Positions 26,328-36,388 of a stretch of 64,000 nucleotides of DNA are shown here, piece by piece (position 1 is the stretch's first letter; each line of letters opens with the position of its first letter). The DNA is taken from contig NZ_SACM01000003.1 in assembly GCF_004004565.1 (NCBI RefSeq), positions 186,001 through 250,000 of the forward strand, written 5' to 3'. This DNA is from Inhella crocodyli (GTDB taxonomy: Bacteria; Pseudomonadota; Gammaproteobacteria; Burkholderiales; Burkholderiaceae_C). A program made the translations under genes and the position numbers. The notes under the pieces are model-generated. The model worked only from the letters and a program-made list of their open reading frames with translations. It searched no databases and was not told the DNA's origin.

Positions 26328-27695
26328 ATGCCATTCCCCTGGAGCCGGACCCCCTCGGGAGGCGACACCGCCTCTGAGGCGTCGGACGACCAACGCCGGT
26401 CGAGCCCTTCGGCGCCGTCGCCAGCGGTGTGGGTGGCCCTGGGCCGCTCGGCTTCCTCCTTGGGGCAGGGGGCGGCCGAGGTGCGCGGGGTGCTGGACGA
26501 CACGCACAAGGCCGTGGAGAACCAACACCAAGCCCTGGACGCCTTGGCGGCGTCCTTGGCCCAAGTCGCCCAAGCGCAATCGCGCATCCAAGACAGCACG
26601 GCCCACAGCAGGCAAACGGCGCACAGCGCGGCCCTGGCGCTGCAGCAGTTGGGGGCCGAGGTGCACGACATCGCCAGCAGCCTGCGCCAGGTCAGCGAAG
26701 CGGCCCAAGACATCACGCAGGTGGCGCTGAACACCCGGCTGGTGGCCTTCAACGCCACGGTGGAAGCCAAGCGCGCGGGCGAGGCTGGGCGCGGCTTCGC
26801 CGTGGTGGCCGACGCGGTGAAGGACCTGGCCGGTCGCGTTGAATCCACGAGCAAGGCCATCGTGAACTCGGTGCAGCAACTCGACGCCCGCATCGAGCGC
26901 TTGCGCGCCGAGTTGCAGCCCGATGCCCAGGCGGGCGCACCGAGCGCTGGCATCCACGGGGCCATGGCCGCCATCCAGCAGGACGTGGCCGCCATGGCCG
27001 CGGCCGCCCAAAGCTCGGCCGCCGTCACGCAGGCCTTGGACGCGCAAGCCCACGCTCTGCAATCGCAGCTCGGCGGCACGCTGGGCGGCTTGGCGCAAGC
27101 CGTGCGGCACGCCGATGGCTTTTTGACCATGAGCGAGCAGCTCATCGACACCATCGCCGAAACCGGCGTCGAAACCGACGACAGCCCTTACATCCGCGCC
27201 GCCCAACGCTGCGCGCGCGAGATTGCCCAGCGCCTCGAGTCGGCCTTGCAGCGCGGCGAGATTGCACTGCCGGCCTTGTTCGACAGCACCTACCGCCCCC
27301 AGGCGGGGACGGACCCGGCGCAGTTCCTGACCGACTTCAGCGCCTTGGCCGAGCGCTGCTTCCCGGACGTGCAAGAGGCGGCCTTGACACTGAGCGACAA
27401 GGTGGTGTTTTGCATCGCCGTGGACCGCAACGGCTACGTGCCCATGCACAACCGCGCCGTGAGCCACGCCCAGCGACCCGACGACCCGGTTTGGAACGCG
27501 GCCCACAGCCGCTGGCGACGGATCTTCAACGACCGCACGGGCCTGGCCAGCGCCCGCAACACCCGCCCCTTCCTGCTGCAAACCTACCGCCGTGACCTGG
27601 GCGGCGGCAAGACCATGGTGCTCAAGGAGTGCGCGGCGCCCATCACCGTGCAGGGCCGCCACTGGGGCGGCCTGCGGCTGGCCTACAAGTTCTGA
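26328..27695 (+). CDS. soluble methyl-accepting chemotaxis-type protein with C-terminal sensor domain
   Basis: Protein of 455 residues without transmembrane segments. Residues about 60-200 form a short MCP coiled coil with a diverged tip (NTRLVAFNATVEAKRAGEAG, GFAVVADAVKDLAGRV); the rest includes a C-terminal sensor-like domain with DRNGYVPMHNRAVSH, RRIFNDRTGLASARNT and ending GRHWGGLRLAYKF, a module that follows the MCP tip in many proteobacterial receptors. The sensor therefore lies after the signalling part and in the cytosol. I chose the ATG at 26328; the frame is open further upstream but without motif. Confidence 0.85.
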   Translation: MPFPWSRTPSGGDTASEASDDQRRSSPSAPSPAVWVALGRSASSLGQGAAEVRGVLDDTHKAVENQHQALDALAASLAQVAQAQSRIQDSTAHSRQTAHSAALALQQLGAEVHDIASSLRQVSEAAQDITQVALNTRLVAFNATVEAKRAGEAGRGFAVVADAVKDLAGRVESTSKAIVNSVQQLDARIERLRAELQPDAQAGAPSAGIHGAMAAIQQDVAAMAAAAQSSAAVTQALDAQAHALQSQLGGTLGGLAQAVRHADGFLTMSEQLIDTIAETGVETDDSPYIRAAQRCAREIAQRLESALQRGEIALPALFDSTYRPQAGTDPAQFLTDFSALAERCFPDVQEAALTLSDKVVFCIAVDRNGYVPMHNRAVSHAQRPDDPVWNAAHSRWRRIFNDRTGLASARNTRPFLLQTYRRDLGGGKTMVLKECAAPITVQGRHWGGLRLAYKF

Positions 27696-27696
27696 C

Positions 27697-29097
27697 TCAG
27701 AGGATGCGGCGCGGATGCGCCAGTTGGTCGTGCGCCGCATGCAGGCGGCGCACCAGCACGCCGATGAAGGCGCGGTCGAAGCGGTGCTGGGTTTCGGCCG
27801 ACAGCGAGCCCAGCAAGGCCGGCGTGAATGACACCGTGGTGCAGACGTCCACGACGCGGATGTCGGTGCTGTGCTTGCGCATCTCAGGGTTGGGCGCGAG
27901 GTAGGCCATCTCACCCACCGAAGTGCCCGCGCCCAGCGTGGCCACCACCTTGCCGTCGCGCACGACCTCCACCCGGCCCACGGCCAGGATGTGCACGCTG
28001 TTGCCCTCGTGGCCGCGCTTGTAGATGTGATGCCCCAGCGGGTAGCGACGCCAGCGGGCGCGGCGCACCACTTCCCACAACTCGATGTCGCCGAAGTCCT
28101 TGAAAAACTCGAGCGAGCGCAGCAGGTTGAAGCGCTCGGAGTCCTTCACCTCGGTGAAGCGGGCCAAGGGGATGAGTTGCTTGGCGACCAAGTCGGCCAG
28201 GGCCTTGGAGAACTCGGCCCAGTCGGTGAAGCGGTCTTCGGGGCGCTTGGACAGGGCGCGCTGGATCACGCCATCGAGCTCCATGCCCACGCCCTCCCGC
28301 AACTCGATCAAGGGCTTGGGGGCCTGGTGGTAGATCTGGTTCATCAGCGCAATCTGGCTGGGCGCCTCGAAGGGCGCGCGGCCACTGATGAGGTGGTAGA
28401 GCACCGCGCCCAGCGCGTACTGGTCGGCGCGGGCGTCGATGTCGCCACCGTCCAACTGCTCGGGCGGCATGTAGGCCAGGCTGCCCACGCGGTGCACCTG
28501 GGTCTGCTCGCTGTCGAGGTGCAAGGCCGACCCGAAGTCGGTGACTTTGACGTCCACCACCTGACCGTACTCGTCGAGTACGGCCAGCAGGTTGGCGGGC
28601 TTGACGTCGCGGTGGATCACCCCGTGGCGGAAACAGTAGTCCAGGGCCATGCCGCACTTGAAGCCGAGTTCGACGATCTGGTCCAGGGGCAGCAGGCGGT
28701 CGGCCCGGCAGAAGTGCTTCAGCGTGACGCCGGGCACGAATTCCATCACCAGGAAGGGCGCCTCGGCGTCGAACACCGCGTCGAGGATGCGCACGACGTT
28801 GGGATGCTGCAGGCGACCGGCCAAGCTGGCCTCGGCGGTGAAGAAGTGGTCCCGCATGTTCACCGCCCCGTCGGCGCTGCGGCTGGTGTCGCGCCAAGTT
28901 CGCACGCGCTTGACGGCCACGTCCTGCCCAGACACCGGGTCGTGGCACAGGTACACGTCGCTGGTGGCGCCCTCGCCGAGACGGCGGGTCACCTTGTAGC
29001 GACCGACGTACGCCGGCAGCTCCAGCTCCGGCAGCGTGGTGCTGGGCGCAAAGCCGCTGGAAGGCAGCGCGTCGGTGGCGGTGGGATCGCTGGGCAT
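27697..29097 (-). CDS. serine/threonine protein kinase with C-terminal cyclic-nucleotide-binding domain
   Basis: Hanks-type kinase of 466 residues. Glycine loop [11 protein letters not shown], catalytic Lys in VAVKRV, catalytic loop [10 protein letters not shown] (about residues 160-169), DFGSA and activation segment [12 protein letters not shown] are intact (domain about 45-290). A Crp-like cyclic-nucleotide domain follows (about 325-440; [37 protein letters not shown]). No membrane anchor, so the enzyme is cytosolic and possibly ligand-controlled. It ends 2 bp from the convergent chemoreceptor gene and diverges from argS. An upstream in-frame ATG at 29139 is possible. Confidence 0.9.
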   Translation of the reverse strand: MPSDPTATDALPSSGFAPSTTLPELELPAYVGRYKVTRRLGEGATSDVYLCHDPVSGQDVAVKRVRTWRDTSRSADGAVNMRDHFFTAEASLAGRLQHPNVVRILDAVFDAEAPFLVMEFVPGVTLKHFCRADRLLPLDQIVELGFKCGMALDYCFRHGVIHRDVKPANLLAVLDEYGQVVDVKVTDFGSALHLDSEQTQVHRVGSLAYMPPEQLDGGDIDARADQYALGAVLYHLISGRAPFEAPSQIALMNQIYHQAPKPLIELREGVGMELDGVIQRALSKRPEDRFTDWAEFSKALADLVAKQLIPLARFTEVKDSERFNLLRSLEFFKDFGDIELWEVVRRARWRRYPLGHHIYKRGHEGNSVHILAVGRVEVVRDGKVVATLGAGTSVGEMAYLAPNPEMRKHSTDIRVVDVCTTVSFTPALLGSLSAETQHRFDRAFIGVLVRRLHAAHDQLAHPRRIL

Positions 29098-29138
29098 GGG
29101 CGTCCATCCTGCCACCAAAGGCGGCACGCCGCCCTCCA

Positions 29139-29144
29139 TAGAAT
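29139..29144 (+). promoter_or_regulatory. candidate -10 box of argS (leaderless type)
   Basis: TAGAAT, 7 nt before the argS ATG; no ribosome binding site intervenes. Confidence 0.5.
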
Positions 29145-29151
29145 GCCCAGC

Positions 29152-30882
29152 ATGATTCATGCCACCCAGGCCCTGCTCGACGCGTTGGCCGCCGCCTTGC
29201 GCGAGATCGCCCCCGAAGCCCCCCCGGCTGCCGCCTTCGAGCAGCCCAAGCAAGCCAGCCATGGCGACCTGGCCATCACGGCGGCCATGGGCCTGGCCCG
29301 CAGCCTGAAAAAGAACCCCCGCGAACTGGCCACCCAGCTGGTGACCGCCTTGGAGGCCCAGCCCGCGGTGCAGCAATGGGTTGCCTCGGTGGAAATCGCC
29401 GGCCCCGGTTTCATCAACCTGCGCCTGAAGCCCGCTGCCAAGCAGGCCGTGGTGGGCGAGGTGTTGTCGGGCGGCGCCGCTTTCGGCCACCAAGCGCCGA
29501 CCGCGCGCCGCGTGCTGGTGGAGTTCGTCTCCGCCAACCCCACCGGTCCCTTGCACGTGGGCCACGCCCGCCAAGCCGCGCTGGGCGACGCCGTGTGCAG
29601 CCTGCTGGCCACGCAGGGCCACCAGGTCACCCGCGAGTTTTATTACAACGACGCCGGCGTGCAGATCGCCACGCTGGCGCGCAGCACCCAGTTGCGCTTG
29701 CAGGGCTTCAAGCCGGGCGACGCCTGCTGGCCCACCGACCCGGAGAACCCCGAGAGCAAGGGCTTCTACAACGGCGACTACATCCAAGACATCGCAGACG
29801 CCTTCTTGCGCCAGGAAACCGTCACGGCCGACGACCGGGCGTTCACCGCCAGCGGCGACGTGAACGACCTGGACGGCATCCGCCAGTTCGCCGTGGCCTA
29901 CCTTCGCCACGAGCAGGACTTGGACCTGCAGGCCTTCGGCCTCAAGTTCGACAACTACTTCCTGGAAAGCAGCGTCTACGCCAACGGGCGCCTGGAGGCC
30001 GCCGTGCAGCGCATGGTGGACGGCGGGCACACCTACGAGAAGGACGGCGCGCTGTGGTTCCGCTCGACCGAGTACGGCGACGACCAAGACCGCGTGATGC
30101 GCAAGCGCGAGGGCGGATTCACCTACTTCGTGCCCGACGTGGCCTACCACGTCAACAAGTTCGAGCGTGGCTTCACGCAGTGCATCAACATCCAGGGCAC
30201 CGACCACCACGGCACCATCGCCCGCGTGCGCGGCGGCCTGCAGGCACAGGGCCTGGGCATCCCACAGGGCTTCCCGGACTACCTGCTGCACAAGATGGTC
30301 ACGGTGATGAAGGGCGGCGAAGAGGTCAAGATCTCCAAGCGCGCCGGCTCGTACGTGACCCTGCGCGACCTGATCGACTGGACCAGCCGCGACGCGGTGC
30401 GCTTCTTCCTGATCAGCCGCAAGGCCGACACGGAGTTCGTGTTCGACATCGACTTGGCCCTGAAGGCCAACGACGAGAACCCGGTGTTCTACGTGCAGTA
30501 CGCCCACGCGCGCATCTGTTCGGTGCTGCGCCAGTGGACGGGCGACGTGCGCGCGGCCGACACCGCCCTGCTCACCGCCCCCACCGAGTTGGCGCTGATG
30601 ACCCTGCTGGCCGAGTACCCGGCCATGTTGAGCCGCGCCGCACAAGGATTGAGCCCGCACGACGTGGCCTTCTACTTGCGCGACCTGGCCGGGGCCTTCC
30701 ACAGCTACTACGCGGCCGAGCGCTTCTTGGTCGACGACGAGGCCTTGCGCGGCGCGCGCATGGCCCTGCTGACCGCCACCCGCCAAGTGATTGCCAACGC
30801 CCTGGGCGTGCTCGGCGTTAGCGCCCCAGAGCAAATGAACCGCGACCCCGAAGCCACCGAGCCCAGCGAGGAAACTGCATGA
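29152..30882 (+). CDS. argS: arginyl-tRNA synthetase
   Basis: Class I aminoacyl-tRNA synthetase charging tRNA-Arg, 576 residues. The N-terminal additional domain is followed by the HIGH-type motif [13 protein letters not shown] (about residue 135) and the KMSKS-equivalent [16 protein letters not shown] (about residue 392); the C-terminal anticodon-binding helices end near residue 560. TAGAAT 7 nt before the ATG suggests a leaderless mRNA. First gene of a run of eight; its stop overlaps the SPOR gene start (ATGA). Confidence 0.97.
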   Translation: MIHATQALLDALAAALREIAPEAPPAAAFEQPKQASHGDLAITAAMGLARSLKKNPRELATQLVTALEAQPAVQQWVASVEIAGPGFINLRLKPAAKQAVVGEVLSGGAAFGHQAPTARRVLVEFVSANPTGPLHVGHARQAALGDAVCSLLATQGHQVTREFYYNDAGVQIATLARSTQLRLQGFKPGDACWPTDPENPESKGFYNGDYIQDIADAFLRQETVTADDRAFTASGDVNDLDGIRQFAVAYLRHEQDLDLQAFGLKFDNYFLESSVYANGRLEAAVQRMVDGGHTYEKDGALWFRSTEYGDDQDRVMRKREGGFTYFVPDVAYHVNKFERGFTQCINIQGTDHHGTIARVRGGLQAQGLGIPQGFPDYLLHKMVTVMKGGEEVKISKRAGSYVTLRDLIDWTSRDAVRFFLISRKADTEFVFDIDLALKANDENPVFYVQYAHARICSVLRQWTGDVRAADTALLTAPTELALMTLLAEYPAMLSRAAQGLSPHDVAFYLRDLAGAFHSYYAAERFLVDDEALRGARMALLTATRQVIANALGVLGVSAPEQMNRDPEATEPSEETA

Positions 30883-31517
30883 GCGTCAACAAGAAACCCG
30901 GCGGCGCCGGCGACCAACGCGGCGGCTTCGGCCTGGGCTTGATCGTGGGCCTGCTGCTGGGCCTGGCCATCGCCTTGGGCGTGGCCCTGTACGTGACCAA
31001 GGTGCCCATCCCCTTCGTCGACAAGGTGCCGCAGCGCAGCGCCGAGCAGGACGAGGCCGAGGCCAAGGCCAACAAGGACTGGAACCCCAACGCGCCGCTG
31101 AGCCCGGGCCACGCCAAATCGCGCGCCACGAGCGCCAGCGGCGTGGTGGCCCCGGCCCCCACCGTGGCTTCGGCCCCCACGGCCACGGCCCCGGTGGCCG
31201 CCGCAGCGACCAAGCCGGCGGCCAGCGCCGCCGCACCGGCCCCCGCGCCGGCCGCGGCCGCCTCCAAGCCCGAGGCCGGTGGCGTGGTGTTCTTCGTCCA
31301 GGCCGGCGCCTTCCAACAGCCGGCCGAGGCCGAGCAGCAGCGGGCCAAGCTCGCCATGCAGGGCTTCAACGCCAAGGTGTACGAGAAGGAAAGCAACGGC
31401 CGCCTCGTCTACCGCGTGCGCATCGGCCCCTTCGACGCCAAGGCCGACGCCGAGAAATTGCAGGCCGATGTCGAGGCCGCCGGCCTCGAGGCCGCCCTGG
31501 TTCGCGCGCAGCGCTGA
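30879..31517 (+). CDS. SPOR-domain membrane protein (FtsN-like)
   Basis: Bitopic inner-membrane protein of 212 residues: short cytosolic N-terminus, one transmembrane helix (residues 18-40, [20 protein letters not shown]), a long Ala/Pro-rich periplasmic linker (about 75-130) and a C-terminal SPOR domain (about 133-210; [34 protein letters not shown]). SPOR domains bind denuded septal glycan. Location next to argS, as here, is frequent for FtsN-like proteins in betaproteobacteria. ATGA overlap with argS. Confidence 0.88.
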   Translation: MSVNKKPGGAGDQRGGFGLGLIVGLLLGLAIALGVALYVTKVPIPFVDKVPQRSAEQDEAEAKANKDWNPNAPLSPGHAKSRATSASGVVAPAPTVASAPTATAPVAAAATKPAASAAAPAPAPAAAASKPEAGGVVFFVQAGAFQQPAEAEQQRAKLAMQGFNAKVYEKESNGRLVYRVRIGPFDAKADAEKLQADVEAAGLEAALVRAQR

Positions 31518-31551
31518 GCCCTTACCCACCCCCGACCGTCACGGAGTGACC

Positions 31552-32226
31552 ATGACCCGTCTGAACCGCCGCCACGCCACCTTGGCCACCGCCACCGCCC
31601 TGGTGGGGGCCGCCGGCCTGAGCCCCAACGCCTCGGCGCAGAACGTCGCCTTGCAAGAAGGCCGCAACTTCCGCCGCTTGCCCAAGCGCCTGGCCAGCAC
31701 GCCCGGCAAGATCGAGGTGCTGGAGTTCTTCCTGTACACCTGCCCGCACTGCTTCGATTTCGAGACGCAGATGGGCCCCTGGATCAAGACCCTGCCGGCG
31801 AACGTCGAGTTCAAGCACGTGCACGTGGCCTTCCAGGCGGTGACCAAGCACTACCAGCGCCTGTACTTCGCGCTCGACGCCATGGGTGTCGAGAAGCAAT
31901 TCCGCTCGGTGATCTTCACGGCCATCCACCGCCAAGGCAATCCGCTGGACACGCCCGAGGCCGTGGTCAAGTTGCTCGGCCCCTTGGGCCTGGACGCGGC
32001 CAAGTTCAACGCCACCTTCAACGCCTTCGGCGTGAACGCGCGCATCAACAGCGCCAACCAACTGGCCGCCGCGTACACCATCGACGGCGTGCCGACGCTG
32101 GGCATCGGCGGCCTGTACCTGACCTCGCCGGAGATGGCCCGCAATGGCGAGCGCGTGCCCGCCGACGTCAGCGGGCAGCGTGCCGTCGCGATTGCCAACC
32201 AACTCATCGCCAGCATCAAGGCCTGA
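31552..32226 (+). CDS. dsbA: thiol:disulfide interchange protein DsbA
   Basis: Periplasmic disulfide oxidase of 224 residues. Signal peptide (residues 1-29, NASA-QNV; the RRHATLATA start is twin-arginine-like), thioredoxin fold with active site CPHC in [13 protein letters not shown], and the cis-proline loop [10 protein letters not shown]. The helical insertion and C-terminal strand fit DsbA rather than DsbC/G. It lies 34 bp after the SPOR gene and 14 bp before lptA, consistent with help for disulfide formation in LPS transport proteins such as LptD. Confidence 0.93.
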   Translation: MTRLNRRHATLATATALVGAAGLSPNASAQNVALQEGRNFRRLPKRLASTPGKIEVLEFFLYTCPHCFDFETQMGPWIKTLPANVEFKHVHVAFQAVTKHYQRLYFALDAMGVEKQFRSVIFTAIHRQGNPLDTPEAVVKLLGPLGLDAAKFNATFNAFGVNARINSANQLAAAYTIDGVPTLGIGGLYLTSPEMARNGERVPADVSGQRAVAIANQLIASIKA

Positions 32227-32240
32227 AGGCCCCACGCCCC

Positions 32241-32843
32241 ATGCGCCCCCTCGTTCTCTGCCTGGCCCTGGTGGCCCCGTTCGTCCCGGCGGTCCACGCC
32301 GCGCAGGGCGACCGCACGCGCCCCCTGGCCATCGAGAACGACGGCGGCGGCGTCTTCAACGCGCAAACGCGGCGCACCGAGTTCAGCGGCAAGGTGCTGC
32401 TGACCCAAGGCAGCTTGCAGATGCGTGCCAACCGCCTGGAAGCGCAGCAGCGCGACGACGGCAGCGTCTTCGTGTTGGCGCAAGGCGCGCCCACGGAGCC
32501 CGTGCGCTTCGAGCAGGCGCGCGACGTGCCCGGCGAGCGCATCGCCGGCCAGGCCGAACGCATCGAGTACGACAGCGCGGCCGAGACGGTGCGCTTCGTC
32601 GGCGGCGCCACCGTGCGCCGGCTGCGCCAAGGCCAGGTGGCCGACGAGGTGACCGGGGCGGTCATCGTCTACAGCAGCCGCGCCGAAACCTTCGCGGTGG
32701 AGGGCGGGCAGACCGCGCCGCAACCGGGCGGCCGGGTGCGCGTGATCATGATGCCGCGCGACGCCGCCGGCGCACCGGCCGGCGCCTCGGGCGTGCCCCT
32801 GCAAACCACCCCCGCGCTGGCGCCGCCTGCGACCCCACGATGA
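32241..32843 (+). CDS. lptA: LPS transport periplasmic protein LptA
   Basis: Periplasmic bridge protein of the LPS transport machine, 200 residues. Signal peptide (residues 1-20, VHA-AQG), then the OstA/LptA beta-jellyroll with [53 protein letters not shown]. The C-terminal tail is Ala/Pro-rich. Its stop overlaps the lptB start (ATGA). lptC, usually just upstream, is absent; dsbA stands in that place. Confidence 0.92.
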   Translation: MRPLVLCLALVAPFVPAVHAAQGDRTRPLAIENDGGGVFNAQTRRTEFSGKVLLTQGSLQMRANRLEAQQRDDGSVFVLAQGAPTEPVRFEQARDVPGERIAGQAERIEYDSAAETVRFVGGATVRRLRQGQVADEVTGAVIVYSSRAETFAVEGGQTAPQPGGRVRVIMMPRDAAGAPAGASGVPLQTTPALAPPATPR

Positions 32844-33592
32844 CGGCCGCCCCCTCGCGCCTGGAGGCCCAGGGCCTCCAAAAGAGCTATGGCGTTCGCA
32901 AGGTCGTCAAGGACGTGCACCTGGCGGTCAGCGCGGGCGAGGTGGTCGGGCTGCTCGGCCCCAATGGCGCCGGCAAAACCACGACCTTCTACATGGTGGT
33001 GGGCCTGGTGCGGGCCGACGCCGGCAGCATCCACATCGACGGCCAGGCCGTGCAAGGCCTGCCCATCCACCGGCGCGCAAGACTCGGTCTGAGCTACCTG
33101 CCCCAAGAGGCTTCGATCTTTCGCAAGCTGACGGTGGCCGACAACGTCCGCGCGGTGCTGGAGTTGCAGCTCGACGAACGCGGCAAGCCCTGGCCCCGCG
33201 ACCGCATCGAATCGGCGCTGGACGAGTTGCTGGGCGAGTTGTCCATCGAGAAGCTGCGCGACTCACCGGCGCCCGCCTTGTCGGGCGGCGAACGCCGTCG
33301 CGTGGAAATCGCCCGCGCGCTGGCCACGCAGCCGCGCTTCATCCTGCTGGACGAGCCTTTCGCCGGTGTGGACCCGATCGCGGTGCTGGAGATCCAACGC
33401 ATCATCGGCTTCCTCAAAGCACGCGGCATCGGGGTGCTGATCACCGACCACAACGTGCGCGAGACCCTGGGCATTTGCGACCGCGCTTACATCATCAGCG
33501 AAGGCGCGGTCCTGGCCGAAGGGCGTCCCGACGAGATCGTGGCCAACCCCGACGTGCGCAAGGTCTACCTGGGCGAGCACTTCAAGATGTAG
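32840..33592 (+). CDS. lptB: LPS export ABC transporter ATPase LptB
   Basis: Cytosolic ATPase of 250 residues driving LPS extraction with LptF/LptG. Walker [19 protein letters not shown], signature [16 protein letters not shown], Walker [17 protein letters not shown] and the H-loop [11 protein letters not shown] are intact, and the end YLGEHFKM is the family C-terminus. Translationally coupled to lptA; rpoN follows after 31 bp, the usual order. Confidence 0.96.
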   Translation: MTAAPSRLEAQGLQKSYGVRKVVKDVHLAVSAGEVVGLLGPNGAGKTTTFYMVVGLVRADAGSIHIDGQAVQGLPIHRRARLGLSYLPQEASIFRKLTVADNVRAVLELQLDERGKPWPRDRIESALDELLGELSIEKLRDSPAPALSGGERRRVEIARALATQPRFILLDEPFAGVDPIAVLEIQRIIGFLKARGIGVLITDHNVRETLGICDRAYIISEGAVLAEGRPDEIVANPDVRKVYLGEHFKM

Positions 33593-33623
33593 GCCCCGGG
33601 CCCGCGTCGCGAACCGATCCCGC

Positions 33624-35117
33624 ATGAAGCCCAGCCTTCAGCTCCGCCACAGTCAGCACCTGTCGCTGACGCCGCAGCTGCAGCAGTCCATCCGGCTGCT
33701 GCAGTTGTCGACGCTGGAGCTGCAGCAAGAGGTCCAGCAGATGCTGGACGCCAACCCCCTGCTCGAGCCCGACACCGACGACGGCGACCTGCCCCTGGCG
33801 GCGCCGGAGCTGCCGCCCAGCAGCACGGCCGAGCGGGAAGAGCGCGACGAGGCCAGCGGCGGCGAGGCCGCCGAGCTCAGCGGCGAGGACTTCGGCAAGA
33901 CCGAGCAAGAGGACTGGGCCAACGGCACCGAGGGCGACGACTTCGACGGCATCCGCGAGCTGCCGGCCAACGCCCCCGTGGGCGAGGGCGGCGACGACGA
34001 GGGCCGCGACTTCGACGCCGCGCCGGTGTCGCTGACCGAACACCTGCGCGAGCAGCTCGTGGGCCGCCGGCTCAGCGCCATCGACCGCGCTGCGGTGGAG
34101 CTGCTGATCGAATCCCTGGATGGCGACGGCTACCTGGCCGACCCGCTGGACGAGCTGGTGCTCAGCCTGGCCGGCGAGGACCCCGAAGCGCAAGAGGAGC
34201 TGCTGGAGCAGTTGCAAGTGGGCCTGGCCCTGCTGCAGAGCATGGACCCCGCGGGCGTGGGCGCCCGGGGCTTGGGCGAATGCCTGCAACTGCAGCTGCG
34301 CCGCCGGCCGCCCTCGCCGGTGAACACCCTGGCGCAAACGGTGTGCGCCAAGTACCTGGACCTGCTGGCCAAGCGCGACTGGCGGCGCCTGGGCGCACTG
34401 ACGCACAGCGACGAGCCCGAGCTGAAGGCGGCGCACGCCCTGATCGGCACGCTGGAGCCCAAGCCGGGGCGCGCCTTCGGCCAGGACAGCAACACGCCCG
34501 TGGTGCCCGACGTGCTGGTGCGCCGCGTGGGCCGCCAGTGGCGCGCCGTGATCAACCCCGAGGTCTGCCCCAAGCTGCGCGTGAACGAGATGTATGCCCG
34601 CGCGCTGAAGCAGACCAAGGGGGCCGTGAGCGGCTCGCCCCTGGGGGGGCAGTTGCAAGAGGCGCGTTGGTTCATCAAGAACATCCAGCAGCGCTTCGAC
34701 ACCATCGCCCGCGTGTCGCAGGCCATCGTCGAGCGGCAAACCGGCTTCTTCAACCACGGCGAGCTGGCCATGCGCCCGTTGGTGCTGCGCGAGATCGCCG
34801 AGGAGCTGGGCCTGCACGAGTCCACCATCTCCCGCGTCACCACGCAGAAGTACATGGCCACGCCGCACGGCACCTTCGAGCTAAAGTTCTTCTTCGGCTC
34901 CGGCCTCAACACCGAGGCCGGCGGCGAGGCCAGCAGCACCGCGGTGCGCGCGCTCATCCGCCAGTTCATCGCCGCCGAGGACGTGAAAAAGCCCTTGTCG
35001 GACAGCGCCCTGGCCGCCATGCTGGAAGAACAGGGCATCCAATGCGCCCGCCGCACCGTCGCGAAGTACCGCGAGGGCATGAAGATCCCCACCGCGCCCC
35101 TGCGCAAAGCCCCTTGA
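33624..35117 (+). CDS. rpoN: RNA polymerase sigma-54 factor
   Basis: Sigma-54 of 497 residues. Region I is Gln/Leu-rich (LSLTPQLQQSIRLLQLS), region II is acidic (about residues 50-130), the core-binding and DNA-binding regions follow, and the RpoN box ARRTVAKYRE is present near residue 478. Located after lptB as in many proteobacteria, but followed by a methyltransferase gene instead of the usual hpf and ptsN. A near-consensus sigma-54 promoter is present before the PEP-CTERM gene of this window. Confidence 0.97.
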   Translation: MKPSLQLRHSQHLSLTPQLQQSIRLLQLSTLELQQEVQQMLDANPLLEPDTDDGDLPLAAPELPPSSTAEREERDEASGGEAAELSGEDFGKTEQEDWANGTEGDDFDGIRELPANAPVGEGGDDEGRDFDAAPVSLTEHLREQLVGRRLSAIDRAAVELLIESLDGDGYLADPLDELVLSLAGEDPEAQEELLEQLQVGLALLQSMDPAGVGARGLGECLQLQLRRRPPSPVNTLAQTVCAKYLDLLAKRDWRRLGALTHSDEPELKAAHALIGTLEPKPGRAFGQDSNTPVVPDVLVRRVGRQWRAVINPEVCPKLRVNEMYARALKQTKGAVSGSPLGGQLQEARWFIKNIQQRFDTIARVSQAIVERQTGFFNHGELAMRPLVLREIAEELGLHESTISRVTTQKYMATPHGTFELKFFFGSGLNTEAGGEASSTAVRALIRQFIAAEDVKKPLSDSALAAMLEEQGIQCARRTVAKYREGMKIPTAPLRKAP

Positions 35118-36388
35118 GTTCCTCCCCCGACACCGCCGACGCCCACGAACCCCGGGGACGCCTGTTCCTGCCCTGCGGCGCTGGCGTCGAACCCCTGCTG
35201 GCCGACGAAGTGCGCGCGCTGCTCGGCGGCGCCTTGAACGGCCCGCGCGTCGAGGCCCAACGCGGTGGCGTGGCCGTCATCGACGCGCGCCTGCGCGACG
35301 TGATGGCCCTGAACCTGCACAGCCGCCTGGCCACGCGCGTGCTGGTGGAGCTGGCCCACGGCCCCTACCGCGACGAGCGCGATCTGTACGAGCTGGCCTA
35401 CGACGTGGCCTGGGACGCCTGGCTCACGCCGGCCCAAACCCTGCGCGTGGACGTGAGCCAGCGCGGCTCCTCGCTGCAAAGCCTGCACTTCGCCGGCCTG
35501 CGAGTGAAGGACGCCGTGTGCGACGCGCTGCGCGAAAGCACGGGCGAGCGCCCCAGCGTCGACACCCGCGACCCCGACCTGCCACTGTTCCTGCACCTCG
35601 AGGCCGAGGTGGCCACCCTGTACGCCGACAGCTCGGGCGAGCCCCTGTTCAAGCGCGGCTGGCGCCAAGACACGGGCGACGCGCCGCTCAAAGAAACCCT
35701 GGCCGCCGCGATGCTGGCCGCCGCCGGCTGGCGCGGCACGCCGGAGGCCGGCGGCGCCTTCAACGACCCCTGCTGCGGCAGCGGCACCCTGGCCATCGAG
35801 GCCGCTCAGATCGCCTGTGGCATCGCTGCTGGCGGCCAACGCCGCTTCGCCTTCGAGCGGCAGTTGCCCTACCAAGACCTGCGCACCGTGTGGCAGCAGT
35901 TGCGCCAGCAGGCGCGCGCGGCCGAGCACGCGCCGACCGTGCCGGTCTTCGCCAGCGACGTGAGCTTCCGCATGGTCGACTTCGCGCGGCGCAACGCCGA
36001 GCGCGCCGGCGTGGCCCACGCCATCAAGCTGCAGGGCGGCGATGCACTCGAACGGCCGGCCCCCGTGCTGCCCGAGGACCTGCCCGGCACGCTGATGCTG
36101 AACCCGCCCTACGGCGAGCGCATCGACGTGGCCGGCAAGGCCGGCCGCGAAACCGCGCAGCAGCAGCCGGCCGACGCGGGCGAGGACTTCTTCACCCAAC
36201 TGGCCGCCCACTGGAAGCGCCAGTACACCGCCCACCCCGCGGGCTGGACCGGCTGGCTGCTGAGCCCCGACCGCGAGCTGCCCAGCCGCATGCGCCTGAA
36301 GCCGGCGCGCAAGCTGCCGCTGTGGAACGGGCCCATCGAGTGCCGCCTGTTCCGCTTCGACCTGGTGGCCGGGAGCCTCAAGAAGTGA
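35114..36388 (+). CDS. THUMP-domain RNA methyltransferase (RlmL-like)
   Basis: SAM-dependent methyltransferase of 424 residues, like the N-terminal half of E. coli RlmKL that methylates G2445 of 23S rRNA. THUMP domain about residues 45-155, SAM-binding motif FNDPCCGSGTLAIEAAQ, and the amino-methyltransferase motif LNPPYGERI. The RlmK half is missing, so the protein is single-function. The TTG at 35114 overlaps the rpoN stop (TTGA) and is the only good start; no ATG occurs until after the conserved N-terminus. Confidence 0.85.
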   Translation: MSSSPDTADAHEPRGRLFLPCGAGVEPLLADEVRALLGGALNGPRVEAQRGGVAVIDARLRDVMALNLHSRLATRVLVELAHGPYRDERDLYELAYDVAWDAWLTPAQTLRVDVSQRGSSLQSLHFAGLRVKDAVCDALRESTGERPSVDTRDPDLPLFLHLEAEVATLYADSSGEPLFKRGWRQDTGDAPLKETLAAAMLAAAGWRGTPEAGGAFNDPCCGSGTLAIEAAQIACGIAAGGQRRFAFERQLPYQDLRTVWQQLRQQARAAEHAPTVPVFASDVSFRMVDFARRNAERAGVAHAIKLQGGDALERPAPVLPEDLPGTLMLNPPYGERIDVAGKAGRETAQQQPADAGEDFFTQLAAHWKRQYTAHPAGWTGWLLSPDRELPSRMRLKPARKLPLWNGPIECRLFRFDLVAGSLKK

